Positions 52,199 through 62,718 of a DNA stretch of 64,000 bases are shown piece by piece. Both the position numbers and the translations under genes were made by a program. The DNA lies in NCBI GenBank assembly GCA_016703745.1, contig JADJBK010000006.1:1674001-1738000 (forward strand), in the 5' to 3' direction. Positions within the stretch are counted from its first letter, which is position 1, and each line of letters begins with the position of its first letter. The notes under the pieces are model-generated. The model was not told where the DNA came from. It was given only the letters and a program-made list of their open reading frames with translations, and did not search any database. Origin of the DNA: Nitrosomonas sp. GTDB taxonomy: Bacteria; Pseudomonadota; Gammaproteobacteria; Burkholderiales; Nitrosomonadaceae.

Positions 52199-54582
52199 GG
52201 TTTTTTCTCCTGTGTGGATGGAATCTGATTGAACAAAGGGGCGGGTTCGCCGGTTATCTGCCGCCAGCGGCACGGCTGGTTCTGCCGTTCGATAAACAGC
52301 AGGATCGGGGGCAGCAATAAAAAATCTGCGAGCAGGCCCAGCGCAAAAATAATTGTGGTCAGCATGCCCATTTCCTGATTGATCCTGAAGCTGGAAACTG
52401 CAAAGATGGCAAAGCCGAGCATCAGGATCAGCGACGTCATCCACAGCGCACTCCCCGTCTCGGAAAAAGCATGCCCAATTGCCGCTTCCGGTGAGTGCCC
52501 CATGCGACTTCTGGCGTGCTGATAGTGGCTTAAAAAATGTACGGTATCGTCCACCAGAATGCCAAGCGTCATCGCCACCACAACGGATGCCGCCATGCCA
52601 ATCTGGCCGACGAGCAGTCCCCACAGGCCGAATGTCATGATCGCTGGAACGATATTGGGGATCAGGCTCAAAAGGCCCAGCGTGACTGAGCGCAGTACGA
52701 TGACGAGAATCAGCGCAATGCAGCCGATGGCAAGCAGGATGCCGCCGATCATGCTGACGATATTGCGTTGCCCGATATGGGCGAACAGCAGCGTGATGCC
52801 GGTTCCTTCATGGCGGGTGAATTCGGATGCATTGGCCGCAAGCCATGCCTGCGCCCGTGCTTCCAGATCGAGCACCGCCTGGCTGGAAATACTGTGCAGT
52901 GTCGCCGTTACCCGGGTGGCTGATTTGCCGACATCGACACGATCATTGAGATCAAGCCCATAGGGCAGCGACATCTCATACAGCAGCAGAAACTGTGCGC
53001 CCATTTCTGCCGTCTCCGGCAGCCGATACCAGGCGGGATCGTCACCATGCATGTTCTGATTCAATCGTTTGAAAATATCAGTCAGGGCAAAGACATGGGT
53101 AACTTCGGGCTGTTGTCGATACCAACTGGCGAAAGCATCGACTTGTTGCAGAAAATGGGGATCGCTGATTCCGCCTTCCCGCTTCTGCTGCAGATCGTAA
53201 TCGATTTTGTAGATACCGGTGAGATGTTGCGTGGTGTAGTCCGTATCGCGGCGAAACTCGACTGAAGGCGCGAAATACTTCACATATTCATCATCAAGAG
53301 CATTGTGCAGGCTGCTTGCCGCCAGCCCGGCCACCATGATGGTTATCGCAACAAAACAGGCGCGACGATGGCGAATGATCCACGTCGAAAACAACATCCA
53401 GGATTCTCCCGTTCCCAACCGTGGGCGACCTTTGGCCGGAAACTGCGCCATCAGCACCGGCAGCAGGCTGATGCTGAGCAAAAATGCCGCCACCACACCG
53501 ATTGCGGTGATATTACCCAGATCATGAAAAGGAGGCGAGTCGCTGAAATTCATCGTCAGGAAACCAATGCCAGTTGTCAGATTGGTAAGGAAAATCGCCT
53601 TGAAATTTTTCTCCAGACTCGAGCTGATGGCATCGGGCAACGCTACCCCCTGATTTACCGACCGATAAAACCCCGTCAACAGATGAATGCAGTTGGCAAC
53701 CACGATGGTAAGCAGAATGGTCGGCGCGGGAATGCTGGAGGGTGAGAAGGCGATGTGCAGCCCGCCCGCGATACCCACCGCGCAGATGACTGACAGCGTC
53801 ATCATGATCAGCACAATCAGCATGCCGGACCAGGAACGCAGGAAAAACCATACTGCCAGCACAATGATGACCAGCATAGCCGGTGTCAGGGTACGCATAT
53901 CGAGTTCCGAGGATTCGGCAAAAGCCGTATCCATCATGATCGACCCGGTGATACGCACATCGATATCAGGATGCTCGCTACGCAGCGTACTCGCCAGATG
54001 ACGGACATAGGTCGCTACGGCGCGTGTCTCGGCGTCCTGCTCAATTCCGGGGCGCAGAATTACCACATTGAACCCCAATACGCGCGCATCAGGCGATATC
54101 AGACGATTGACAAGCAGCGGCTCCTGCAACGCGTAAGTCTTGATGCGCAACAGTTCCGCAGGTGCCAGCGTGTTGCCTTCAGTCACGAGATCCTCGACGA
54201 CAATCTCATCATCGACGGCATGGCTGTACTGGAAATTGGTCAGAGAATCGACCCTTGTCGAATACGGTGTTTGCCACAATGCCCGGGTGAGCTGACGCGC
54301 AATCGCAAGTGTTTCCGCGCTGAAAACTTCGCCATTTGACGGAGTCAGCACCAGCAACACGTTGTCATCACGGGTATAGGTCCGCTGCAGATTTTCGAGT
54401 GCAGCAAGCTGTGGATTATCCGCACTGAAAAACATGCGGTAGTCGGATTTGAACCGGACATTTTGCAGACCATAACCGGCGACCATGACGATTGCCAGCA
54501 CCAGCAGCCATACCCACCCACGCGCAGCAAGCAGCCACTGCGTATAACATTTGATTATATTCATCTTCATTCCCATCCTCAT
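52195..54582 (-). CDS. MMPL/RND-family transporter (HAE3-like)
   Basis: 795 residues, 12 membrane helices in two halves of six (first at ~20-37, 220-400; then ~415-430, 620-770), each with a large periplasmic domain. DDNVLLVL, MTLGILVDDTVHFLSHY and the two-fold layout belong to the RND hydrophobe exporter family 3 (HpnN-like, MMPL). Such pumps move lipids or lipid-like compounds. Four in-frame ATGs cluster at 54564-54582, so the exact start is open. It lies between the alpha-oxoamine synthase and the LolA-like gene. Confidence 0.92.
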   Translation of the reverse strand: MRMGMKMNIIKCYTQWLLAARGWVWLLVLAIVMVAGYGLQNVRFKSDYRMFFSADNPQLAALENLQRTYTRDDNVLLVLTPSNGEVFSAETLAIARQLTRALWQTPYSTRVDSLTNFQYSHAVDDEIVVEDLVTEGNTLAPAELLRIKTYALQEPLLVNRLISPDARVLGFNVVILRPGIEQDAETRAVATYVRHLASTLRSEHPDIDVRITGSIMMDTAFAESSELDMRTLTPAMLVIIVLAVWFFLRSWSGMLIVLIMMTLSVICAVGIAGGLHIAFSPSSIPAPTILLTIVVANCIHLLTGFYRSVNQGVALPDAISSSLEKNFKAIFLTNLTTGIGFLTMNFSDSPPFHDLGNITAIGVVAAFLLSISLLPVLMAQFPAKGRPRLGTGESWMLFSTWIIRHRRACFVAITIMVAGLAASSLHNALDDEYVKYFAPSVEFRRDTDYTTQHLTGIYKIDYDLQQKREGGISDPHFLQQVDAFASWYRQQPEVTHVFALTDIFKRLNQNMHGDDPAWYRLPETAEMGAQFLLLYEMSLPYGLDLNDRVDVGKSATRVTATLHSISSQAVLDLEARAQAWLAANASEFTRHEGTGITLLFAHIGQRNIVSMIGGILLAIGCIALILVIVLRSVTLGLLSLIPNIVPAIMTFGLWGLLVGQIGMAASVVVAMTLGILVDDTVHFLSHYQHARSRMGHSPEAAIGHAFSETGSALWMTSLILMLGFAIFAVSSFRINQEMGMLTTIIFALGLLADFLLLPPILLFIERQNQPCRWRQITGEPAPLFNQIPSTQEKKP

Positions 54583-54603
54583 CGTATCGATAATCAGGCT
54601 CGC

Positions 54604-55941
54604 TCAGCCAGCGGTTACCTGCAGGTGTTGCATGCCTGCTGCAAGCGTTTTTACCGTCGTCACCACTTCTTCTTCAGTCAGATTGCAGATAATAAAAAAA
54701 CGTAGCCTTGCGGCTGATTCGGAAACCGCCGGGTACAGGATCGGATGCACATAGATTCCCGCATTGGCAAGGTGCTGCCCCAATTTCAGACAGGCGACCG
54801 AATTGCCGGTAATAATCGGAATGACGCCCGTACCTGCGGCATCCCCGGTATCGAGACCGTACCGTTTTGCTTCATCGAGGAACAGACGCGAATTGGCGCG
54901 CAATCTGGCCGCGCGCTCCGGTTCACGCAGCAGGATGCGGGCAGCGGCAAGCGCGGCGGCGGTATTGGCGGGCGAGATGCCCACACTGAACAGGATCGAA
55001 CCCGCTGCGTTGTACTTGAGATTGTCGATCAATGCGCGTGAACCGCAGATATAACCACCACAGCTGGCGAAGGCCTTGCTGAGCGTACCCATCCAGATAT
55101 CGACTGCACTTCCGGAAATACCAAAATGATCGTGCGAGCCCAATCCGCGTGGACCGATGACGCCGGCGGCATGCGCTTCATCGACCATCAGCAAGCAATC
55201 ATGCCGTTTTTTGATCTCAATGAAACGTGGCAGATCGGCGATATCGCCATCCATGCTGTAGACACCTTCTATGATGATCAGCGTGCGTGCATGCTGCCTG
55301 CGATTTTCCGCAAGTATCCGGTCGAGCGCCTGCCAGTCATTATGCGGGAATGTCATGCGCCTGGCGCCTGACAGCTTGCAACCGGCAATGACACTGTTAT
55401 GAATCAGCGCATCATGGATCACGAGGTCTTCCGGACCAAACAGGTGGCTGATCACGGAAACGTTGGTTGCATAGCCACTCACCAGCGCAAGCGCCGCTTC
55501 GGTGTCGTGAATTCTGGCCAGTACCGCTTCGAGTTCACCGTGCAGCGGAATTTCTCCCGATACGATTCGACTGGCGGACACCGAAGTGCCATATTCATCA
55601 ATGGCTTGCTTTGCAGCGGCCGATACCTCCGGGTGACCGGACAAACCCAGATAGTTGTAGCCGGAGTAGTTAATGTACCGCCTGTTTGCAAAGCGGGTAA
55701 CATGGTCGCTTACCCCTTCATGTACGCAAAAGTAAGGATTATCGACACCCAGCGTCTGGAAAATTCTGGCGTGCTCCTGCAGCTCGCGATAGCCGGGAAA
55801 TTCCTCGAAGTGGATCGATTGATTACGGGATACAGATTCCATGGGCACTTCTGGCCGGATGGCGTGACTTTCACTCTGTGCGAGCAGTCTGGCGAGCAGC
55901 TGGCGTTTCTCGGTATCCGACATGGCTTTAACGTCATGCAT
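54604..55941 (-). CDS. PLP-dependent alpha-oxoamine synthase (AONS-like)
   Basis: 445 residues, AAGGAG upstream. The N-terminal 60 residues are extra compared with KBL or BioF. The fold-type I core has NYLGLSGHPEV, GTSVSASRIVSGEIPLHGELE, DEAHAAGVIGPRG (~254-266; Asp for the PLP nitrogen) and GTLSKAFASCGGY with Lys 289 as the PLP Lys. The family condenses an acyl thioester with an amino acid, loses CO2 and gives an alpha-amino ketone (as BioF, SPT, KBL and HemA do). It overlaps the carrier gene by 8 bp, so it probably takes the chain from the polyketide synthase. Confidence 0.93.
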   Translation of the reverse strand: MHDVKAMSDTEKRQLLARLLAQSESHAIRPEVPMESVSRNQSIHFEEFPGYRELQEHARIFQTLGVDNPYFCVHEGVSDHVTRFANRRYINYSGYNYLGLSGHPEVSAAAKQAIDEYGTSVSASRIVSGEIPLHGELEAVLARIHDTEAALALVSGYATNVSVISHLFGPEDLVIHDALIHNSVIAGCKLSGARRMTFPHNDWQALDRILAENRRQHARTLIIIEGVYSMDGDIADLPRFIEIKKRHDCLLMVDEAHAAGVIGPRGLGSHDHFGISGSAVDIWMGTLSKAFASCGGYICGSRALIDNLKYNAAGSILFSVGISPANTAAALAAARILLREPERAARLRANSRLFLDEAKRYGLDTGDAAGTGVIPIITGNSVACLKLGQHLANAGIYVHPILYPAVSESAARLRFFIICNLTEEEVVTTVKTLAAGMQHLQVTAG

Positions 55942-56464
55942 GGCTAGGCTCCTTTTCGTTCATCAGTTGTTGCAGTAATCCATCCACCTCTTCCGTGGAC
56001 AACCGGGCAAGCAATTCAGATGCCGGGGTTTGATCCGGTGGCGGGGACGCAGAACCGGCTGTCATGCCGATTGTTATTTCGGTTTTTTCCAGCAACAGGG
56101 CGACCAGATTTGAAAGACTCTGCGCACGCATCAGTTCCAGCGTAGAGATGCGAACACCGAACACGCGGCCAATTCCACTCTGCAGTTCGGCGGCCATCAA
56201 TGAATCGATGCCCATCTGCGCAAGGGAGCGTTGTCGGTCGATCTTGCCGGCATCCATGCGCAGGGTCTGCGCAAACAGCGTGCATAAATGATCTTCAGCG
56301 CATCGAGCCTGTTCATCCGCAGACATGACACCAAGCGCTTGCATAAGCGTGTTGCTGGCAGCAGATTCCCCGTCGGCGACCGTGTTCATCAGATGCAGGA
56401 AGCGCGGTGACTGGCCGCCCGTCGGTTCGAATTCCCGCCAGCTTGGCCAGTCGACCTCCATCAA
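55934..56464 (-). CDS. Acyl carrier domain separated from the polyketide synthase by a TGA
   Basis: Up to 176 residues beginning TTG-ATG-GAG. The carrier domain (~75-130) has LAQMGIDSLMAAELQSGIG with the phosphopantetheine Ser in GIDSL. The N-terminal part (EVDWPSWREFEPTG) is the normal KR-to-carrier link of a type I synthase, in the same frame as the synthase ending at 56507. Either the ancestral gene has gained a stop, or the carrier is made separately. No ribosome site precedes this ATG. Confidence 0.88.
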   Translation of the reverse strand: MMEVDWPSWREFEPTGGQSPRFLHLMNTVADGESAASNTLMQALGVMSADEQARCAEDHLCTLFAQTLRMDAGKIDRQRSLAQMGIDSLMAAELQSGIGRVFGVRISTLELMRAQSLSNLVALLLEKTEITIGMTAGSASPPPDQTPASELLARLSTEEVDGLLQQLMNEKEPSHA

Positions 56465-56506
56465 TGCGTATTGCGGCGGGGTCTGGGGCTGACTGGCAAG
56501 ATACCG

Positions 56507-59500
56507 TCAGCAGTCGAGCGCCCGCTTCGTCGGAAGGCTGTGCATACCCATCAGCGCGAGATGCTTGCTGACAATTTCATTGTCGACCGCCATGCCGGTC
56601 TGGATGGCTCCCCAGTTGACCGCAGTTGCGGGTAACCCCATGGCGCGGCGCCGCCAGGCAAGCGCATCAAGAAAAGTATTGGCTGCCGCATAGTTGGCCT
56701 GACGGCCATTGCCGATCAACGCAGAAACCGATGAAAACAGTACGAAATGGTCGAGTGGGCGGGACTGCGTCAATTGATGCAGATGCCACGCACCGAGTGC
56801 CTTGGCAAGCATCACCTTGCGCATGCGTACTTCCGTCAGTTCGGCAATCGGCGCATCATCAAGCACCGCAGCCGCATGCCACACCCCTTTGAGCGGTGGC
56901 ATCACGTGATCTATACGCACCAGCAGCGCCGCCACCTGATCGGCATCGGCTATATCCACCGCAGCCGTCATCACGGTCACTCCTTTGCTGCGCAGTACCT
57001 CGACACCTTGTCGTGCTGATTTGTCTGCGACACCACGGCGACCAGCCAGCGCCAAATGGCGCGCTCCCTGTTTCGCGAGCCAGTGGGCCAATTCCAGACC
57101 AAATCCACCAAAGCCCCCAGTAATAAGATAAGTGGCTTGAGCATCAAAAATGGCAGGAATATCGGTTTGAGCAAGCACCGGGATTTTCTTCCGGTCGGCC
57201 AGCGACAAAATGGGAATCAGGGTATCGGCAGCGGGGGATGTCGCCGTTGTACCCATCTGGGTGAATTCCTCACCGGAGAAGAGTTGCATGCCGATTGCCG
57301 GTAGCGGGTTGCGCCGCAGATACTGCGCCACCTCCTGCAAAATCCGGCCAAACAGCACGGGCGATGTCAATGCCAGCGACAGCACGCAGACATGCGAGCA
57401 ACTCCCGCAAGCCCCTCTGATTTCAGGGTTGTGCATGTCAACCTGATCGATCACGATCTCATGCACATTATTTTTCAGGGCGCGCTGCTTGAAGACGGGA
57501 TGACCGGTGTGACCAGCGTGAATCCAGGCACGCACGTCAAACACATCCAGCGCGGTGGCGAGTGTTTCCGCCAGATCGCTCTGTCTGGCATCGATCACGG
57601 TGATGTCGCTGCGTGACTCCAGACCCTCCAGGCGGGCATCATCGCTGCTGTACAGCAACGGAACCGCGCCGAGCCATAACCCGGCATGATGAAAGGATAA
57701 CGCGCAATTTCCACTATCGGCATCAATCAGTATCGTCTCTCCTGGACGGACGCGCATCACGTGATTGAGCGAGTAATAGGCCGGAACCAGTGAAGTGATC
57801 AGACCCGCTATACATTGAGAGGGAATATCGCCAAAACCTGCCAGCGAAAATACTTGTGCAGCATCGACGCAGACGTGCGACGCCGGTAATCCTTGGACAG
57901 CCAGAACAACGCGCTCACCGGTCTGCCAATGGGCAACCTTTTCGCCTCTGCTCACAATCCTGCCGGTGGCAAAGTAACCGTCGGACTGCTCATCCGTTGA
58001 ACGGAGCGCGTGCCATCCCGGCATGTTCACATATTCCAGCTCGACTTCGACTTCGTGCTCGCAAGGTGTATTACGCGTGGCCTCATGAAATACAGGAGCT
58101 TCGGTCCAGTCCAGATAAAACGCCTCGACTTCCGTCCCGCTTGTCGTTGCCATGACGGGCGTGTTTTCCTGAGACACCTCCGCCGCCATTCTCGCCAGCC
58201 GGTGCACGTAGCGCGCATTTCCGCGCAGCGCGACGTCATCTTCCGCCGTATTCGCAAGCAGCTCCAGCAGCAGAGAATCCATTGGGGCATCCGCGCCACC
58301 CTGCTCCATATCGATCAAGGTACAGCGGAAAGCGGGATATTCGTTCAGAGCCACACGCGCCAACCCGGCAAGCGGCGCCTGCGCCAAGGGCCCGACCGCA
58401 TCATGGCCCTCCACCGCGTGGAGGGATTGCGTGATGAAATACAGCCGTGGCGCCTGCTCGGTAAACACGTCACTTAACAACTGTATGACCTGCAGAGCTG
58501 CACAGCTTTGTCCGATTCCAGCCGGATCAGACTGAGGGTCAGGATGCTGCCCTCCCCATAGGTAAGCAATGCCGGTGCAGCGTTGTGACTTGGCCAGCTG
58601 CATCAGGGTTTTGACACGCGCAAGCTGTCTGGCATCAAGAGTCGTGATCGTGGCGGCCTGCTGCTGGAAAATGTAACGTGTATCAATTTGGGTGACGGAA
58701 CGCGCGCCATCGGCTCCCAGCCGCTGACACAGCTGAACGGACAGTTCGTCTTCGCCAGTGAACACCAGCCACGCACCCTGATTCGGCTCACCCAGTTGCA
58801 ATGGCTCGCGTTGCCATTCCCAGACATAGCCCAGTTCGGGGATGTGACCGGCTATGGTATTTTTTTGAGAGGCGAGTGCCCGGCAGCGAATGGTCTCGAT
58901 GCTGACGCAAAGCTTCCCGGCTTCATCGTACAGGTGCAAGTGCCCGGTAACTCCGTCTGCGGTAATGTCATCGAGGCGGCCATGGCACCAGATCGTGCGG
59001 GTTGGGCGACGCAGCCACACCAATTTCTCGATTGAAACCGGCATGTAAAACCGGTCATCATCCTCAAGGCAAGCGATCAAAGACTGAAAGCAGCCATCCA
59101 GCAGGGTCGGATGCAGCTGGTAGCTTGCAAAATCCTCGGCAAGCGAATCATGTAATTCAATTCTTGCCAGAATTTCACGTTGACCGCGCTGAATGCTCGT
59201 CATAGTGCGAAATGTCGGGCCATAATCGAGTCCGCGCTGCTTCAGATCAGCATAGAGCAGATCGACATCGACTGTCTCATGGCAACGTGCCGCACTGTTT
59301 TCCAGTAATGCGGCATCCTCGCCATCAACCATCCCCACACTGGATTTCCCCGTGGCATGTAGCTGCCAGTCAAAGCGTGCCTGCGGCTGCCTGCTGAAAA
59401 ATGCGTATTCTCCATTTTCAGGATCGAGCGTGATGTGGACAAGGGGTTCCTCGGCATGGTCAATAATCAATGCCTGCTGAAAGCGCAAATGCTCAATTAC

Positions 59501-62401
59501 GCAGGGCTGCTCCCCGGCGAGTTGCGCTTGCGCTGCCAGACAGGCTTCGACATAGGCTGCTCCGGGCATGACCACCAACTCGTCGACGCGATGATCGGTA
59601 AGATAAGGCAGGAACTGCGCATTGATTCGCGACTGCCAGGCTGGGTGGGGATCGGACAAACGCTGATCCAGCAGCGGGTGGAGCGGCGTGCCGATACGCT
59701 CGTGCATGGATGCCGCTTCCTCACGCCAGTAGACTTCCTTCTGCCACGGATAGAGCGGGATCCTGATATAACGCGCGACCGGAGAATATTGTTTTTGCCA
59801 GTCGATGACGCACCCTGCGGTATAAAGCTCCGCCAATGCCAGCGCAAACGTGCGCCGCTCCGGCTGGCCCCGCTTCATCGAGGTAAATGTCAGCGGCGTG
59901 ATCCCCTGCGCGCGGCAGCATTCCCGAATTGCAGTCGAGAGCACCGGATGCGGTCCGATTTCGAGGAAAACCCGATGACCATCACGCAGCAGGCTGTGCA
60001 TCGCTTTTGCGAAATACACCGGCTCGCGGATATTGTCGCACCAGTATTCTGCATCATACGTGACAGACTCGACGCGCTCGCCGGTAACCGTCGAATACAG
60101 CGTCATGGCGGGTAATCCTGGCCGGAGACTGGCCAGGGCTTCTCTCACCGCCGGTTTCAATTGCTCCATGTAATGGCTGTGATAGGGCACTTCCACCTGC
60201 AGCATACGGTTGAATTCGCCAATCGACGTGAGATAAGCAGTGATCGTATCAAGACTGGCAGCTTCTCCCGCCAGCGTGACCGTTTCGGGGCTGTTGATCG
60301 CGGCAATCGAAACCAGGCCATGGGTCGATTTCAGCAACTCCACGCCGCGTTCGGCACCCATACCCACTGCGAGCATCTTGCCCATGCCGGCAGCCTGTTG
60401 CTGAATCTGGCTACGGTGATAGCTGACCTGGAGCGCATCTTCGAGACTCAGCACGCCTGCGACATACGCAGCCGTCACCTCGCCGACACTATGGCCGACA
60501 ACGGCGGCAGGCTCAATGCCGCGAGCGCGCCACAGTGCGGTCAGTGCAGCCTGCAGCACAAAATTGGCAGGCTGGGCGATGAGGGTTTCCTGCATGCGTG
60601 AAGCGGACTCATCGGCAAGCATCTCTTGCAGAATCGACCAGCCTGCAATTCCGGTAAAAATAGCATCGCAGCGTTCCGCCATATCGCGGAAAACCGGCTC
60701 GGTGTTGTACAGCTCTCTGCCCATCGCCCACCATTGCGGTCCCATGCCGGTATAGACAAAAACAGGCCGGTTCGCCATGGTCTCCGGCAGTTTACCGGAG
60801 ACTATCCATTCCCCCGTTCCTTGTTCGGCATAGAGCGCAAGCTGTTCATCCAGCTCAGCCAGCGACGAGCCGGTTACGGCGAGCCGGTGGGAATGGTGGC
60901 TGCGGCGGCAGCCTGCGGAATAACAGAGATCATCCGCGCTGGCTGCAGGATTTTCGGCACAAAGCTGTCGCCACGACTGTGCCAGCGCCTGCAATGCCTG
61001 CTCGCTACGTGCGGAAAGCGGTAACACATAGACCCGTTCCCCTTCATCATGACGTGACTGCCGATCCTCCACGGGCAGCGGTGCACTTTGCAGCACCACA
61101 TGCGCGTTGGTGCCGCCATAGCCAAATGAATTGACGCAGGCGAGCACTTTGTCCGCATTCGGTGCCAGCGGTTCTGCCACGCGCGGCAGGCGCAAGCCCA
61201 GTTCAGCAAAGGGAATGGCGGGATTCGGCGTATCGAGATTGGCCTGTGGTGGCACCTTACGGTGTGAGAGACAGAGCGCCGCCTTGATCAGCCCGGCAAT
61301 CCCGGCTGCGGCTTCAGTATGCCCAATAGTGGATTTAATCGACCCGACCAGGCAGAGATCATCGGCCTGACGACCGGCACCGATGACGCTACCCAGTGCT
61401 TTTGCTTCCAGTGGATCCCCAACAGGCGTACCGGTGCCATGTGCTTCAATATACTGAATATCGGCAGGATTGATCGCGTAGGTGTTGCATACCTGCCGGA
61501 TCAGTGCAGCCTGTGATTCCGGGTTGGGAACCGTGATGCCGTTGGTGCGGCCATCCTGATTGACGCCACTGCCGCATATCAGCGCATAAATGTTATCTCC
61601 ATCACGCACAGCGGCATGCAGAGGCTTGAGCACAACCACCCCCGCGCCTTCGCCGCGCCCGTAGCCATCGGCACGCGCATCGAAGCTCTTGCTGCGTCCG
61701 TCCCTGGCAAGAAAGCCGCCCTTACACATTGCCACCGGATATTCGGGACGCGTCATGACATTGACGCCGCCAGCCAGCGCGAGCGTACATTCCCCATGCC
61801 AGATTGACTGGCAGGCCAGATGCGTCGCCACCAGCGACGAGGAACAGGCTGTATCCAGACTCATGCTCGGACCACGCAAATCCAGAAAGTAGGAAATGCG
61901 ATTGGAGAGAATCGTCATAGTCGATCCAATGGCGGTATGCGTACTGATCAAGTCACGATTGCTGCTGCCCATCTGCGTGAGCTTGTGATCGAGCGTAAAC
62001 GCGCCAATAAATACACCCGTACTCGAACCCGCGAGCGTATCCGGCGGGATACCGGCATCTTCCAGCGCTTCCCAGCTGGTTTCCAGCAGCAGGCGTTGCT
62101 GGGGGTCCATGCATTCGGCCTCACGCGGGGCAATACCAAAAAAGGCCGCATCCAGAACGTCAACGGGCTGCTGTAGAAAACCGCCTGCCTGCATGTAAAG
62201 TTTCCCTGGCCTGCCGGGATCGGGGTCATAAAAGCGCCGGGGGTTCCAGCGCTCTGGCGGTACGGCAACAATGGCATCTTCGCCACTCAGCAATTTTTCC
62301 CAGAAACTTGAAACCTCGTTGATCCCGCCGGGGAAACGGCAACCCACGCCGACCAGCGCAATGGGCTCAACAGCATCGGTATGAGGCAGGGTAAATTTCA
62401 T
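56507..62401 (-). CDS. Type I polyketide synthase, KS-AT-DH-(ER)-KR
   Basis: 1964 residues from ATG 62401 (AAGGAG upstream; the frame opens at 62527). KS: Cys186 in DTACSSS, His321 in EAHGTGT and His361 in STIGHTEAA. AT: Ser638 in GHSVGEV; the YHSH near 740 does not decide the extender unit. DH: His937 in LTDHRVDELVVMP and Asp1102 in LLDGCFQ. ER-like region ~1450-1700 with a degenerate nucleotide motif (DADSGNCALS). KR: TGGFGGFG near 1761 and the Ser/Tyr/Asn set with NYAAANTF. Then TGA at 56507-56509, followed in frame by the carrier. Reducing architecture, single module, probably iterative. Confidence 0.93.
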   Translation of the reverse strand: MKFTLPHTDAVEPIALVGVGCRFPGGINEVSSFWEKLLSGEDAIVAVPPERWNPRRFYDPDPGRPGKLYMQAGGFLQQPVDVLDAAFFGIAPREAECMDPQQRLLLETSWEALEDAGIPPDTLAGSSTGVFIGAFTLDHKLTQMGSSNRDLISTHTAIGSTMTILSNRISYFLDLRGPSMSLDTACSSSLVATHLACQSIWHGECTLALAGGVNVMTRPEYPVAMCKGGFLARDGRSKSFDARADGYGRGEGAGVVVLKPLHAAVRDGDNIYALICGSGVNQDGRTNGITVPNPESQAALIRQVCNTYAINPADIQYIEAHGTGTPVGDPLEAKALGSVIGAGRQADDLCLVGSIKSTIGHTEAAAGIAGLIKAALCLSHRKVPPQANLDTPNPAIPFAELGLRLPRVAEPLAPNADKVLACVNSFGYGGTNAHVVLQSAPLPVEDRQSRHDEGERVYVLPLSARSEQALQALAQSWRQLCAENPAASADDLCYSAGCRRSHHSHRLAVTGSSLAELDEQLALYAEQGTGEWIVSGKLPETMANRPVFVYTGMGPQWWAMGRELYNTEPVFRDMAERCDAIFTGIAGWSILQEMLADESASRMQETLIAQPANFVLQAALTALWRARGIEPAAVVGHSVGEVTAAYVAGVLSLEDALQVSYHRSQIQQQAAGMGKMLAVGMGAERGVELLKSTHGLVSIAAINSPETVTLAGEAASLDTITAYLTSIGEFNRMLQVEVPYHSHYMEQLKPAVREALASLRPGLPAMTLYSTVTGERVESVTYDAEYWCDNIREPVYFAKAMHSLLRDGHRVFLEIGPHPVLSTAIRECCRAQGITPLTFTSMKRGQPERRTFALALAELYTAGCVIDWQKQYSPVARYIRIPLYPWQKEVYWREEAASMHERIGTPLHPLLDQRLSDPHPAWQSRINAQFLPYLTDHRVDELVVMPGAAYVEACLAAQAQLAGEQPCVIEHLRFQQALIIDHAEEPLVHITLDPENGEYAFFSRQPQARFDWQLHATGKSSVGMVDGEDAALLENSAARCHETVDVDLLYADLKQRGLDYGPTFRTMTSIQRGQREILARIELHDSLAEDFASYQLHPTLLDGCFQSLIACLEDDDRFYMPVSIEKLVWLRRPTRTIWCHGRLDDITADGVTGHLHLYDEAGKLCVSIETIRCRALASQKNTIAGHIPELGYVWEWQREPLQLGEPNQGAWLVFTGEDELSVQLCQRLGADGARSVTQIDTRYIFQQQAATITTLDARQLARVKTLMQLAKSQRCTGIAYLWGGQHPDPQSDPAGIGQSCAALQVIQLLSDVFTEQAPRLYFITQSLHAVEGHDAVGPLAQAPLAGLARVALNEYPAFRCTLIDMEQGGADAPMDSLLLELLANTAEDDVALRGNARYVHRLARMAAEVSQENTPVMATTSGTEVEAFYLDWTEAPVFHEATRNTPCEHEVEVELEYVNMPGWHALRSTDEQSDGYFATGRIVSRGEKVAHWQTGERVVLAVQGLPASHVCVDAAQVFSLAGFGDIPSQCIAGLITSLVPAYYSLNHVMRVRPGETILIDADSGNCALSFHHAGLWLGAVPLLYSSDDARLEGLESRSDITVIDARQSDLAETLATALDVFDVRAWIHAGHTGHPVFKQRALKNNVHEIVIDQVDMHNPEIRGACGSCSHVCVLSLALTSPVLFGRILQEVAQYLRRNPLPAIGMQLFSGEEFTQMGTTATSPAADTLIPILSLADRKKIPVLAQTDIPAIFDAQATYLITGGFGGFGLELAHWLAKQGARHLALAGRRGVADKSARQGVEVLRSKGVTVMTAAVDIADADQVAALLVRIDHVMPPLKGVWHAAAVLDDAPIAELTEVRMRKVMLAKALGAWHLHQLTQSRPLDHFVLFSSVSALIGNGRQANYAAANTFLDALAWRRRAMGLPATAVNWGAIQTGMAVDNEIVSKHLALMGMHSLPTKRALDC

Positions 62402-62718
62402 TTGTTTTTCTCCTTGAAGTCGTCTCGAATCATTCGCGATCCATTTCAGGCCACGGGGCAAAAATGTGATCTGCATGAAATGGATGGTAAGGAATGAACC
62501 AGGGAAAAGCTGTGAAAAAAACCACAAGACACATTTCTAATAGCCGCACCAAAAAATATTAATTAAAAATCAGCTAATTAGTTATGGTGCGACAATTTGC
62601 CACATTTTAATTTGAAATAAACAATCGCATAATGCGGCGCATCCAGGCGTTCAGTATGGCTTGGCGGTTAGCCCGGAGGCATCGGGAAAGACAGTTTCAT
62701 AAATAGAGGTAATCAACC
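62402..62718. other. Divergent promoter region, synthase versus receptor
   Basis: 317 bp, strongly A/T-rich at 62540-62630. It contains the leftward promoter of the synthase gene and the rightward one of the receptor. No convincing Fur box or riboswitch was found by eye. Confidence 0.45.

Noticed and set aside
52199..52624. N-terminal extension of the LolA-like gene
   Set aside because: The extension lies inside the transporter gene in another frame; a signal peptide and ribosome site mark the ATG at 52198.
56507..56509. TGA as selenocysteine in the polyketide synthase
   Set aside because: The position is a linker with no redox role, and no SECIS-like hairpin is apparent right after it.
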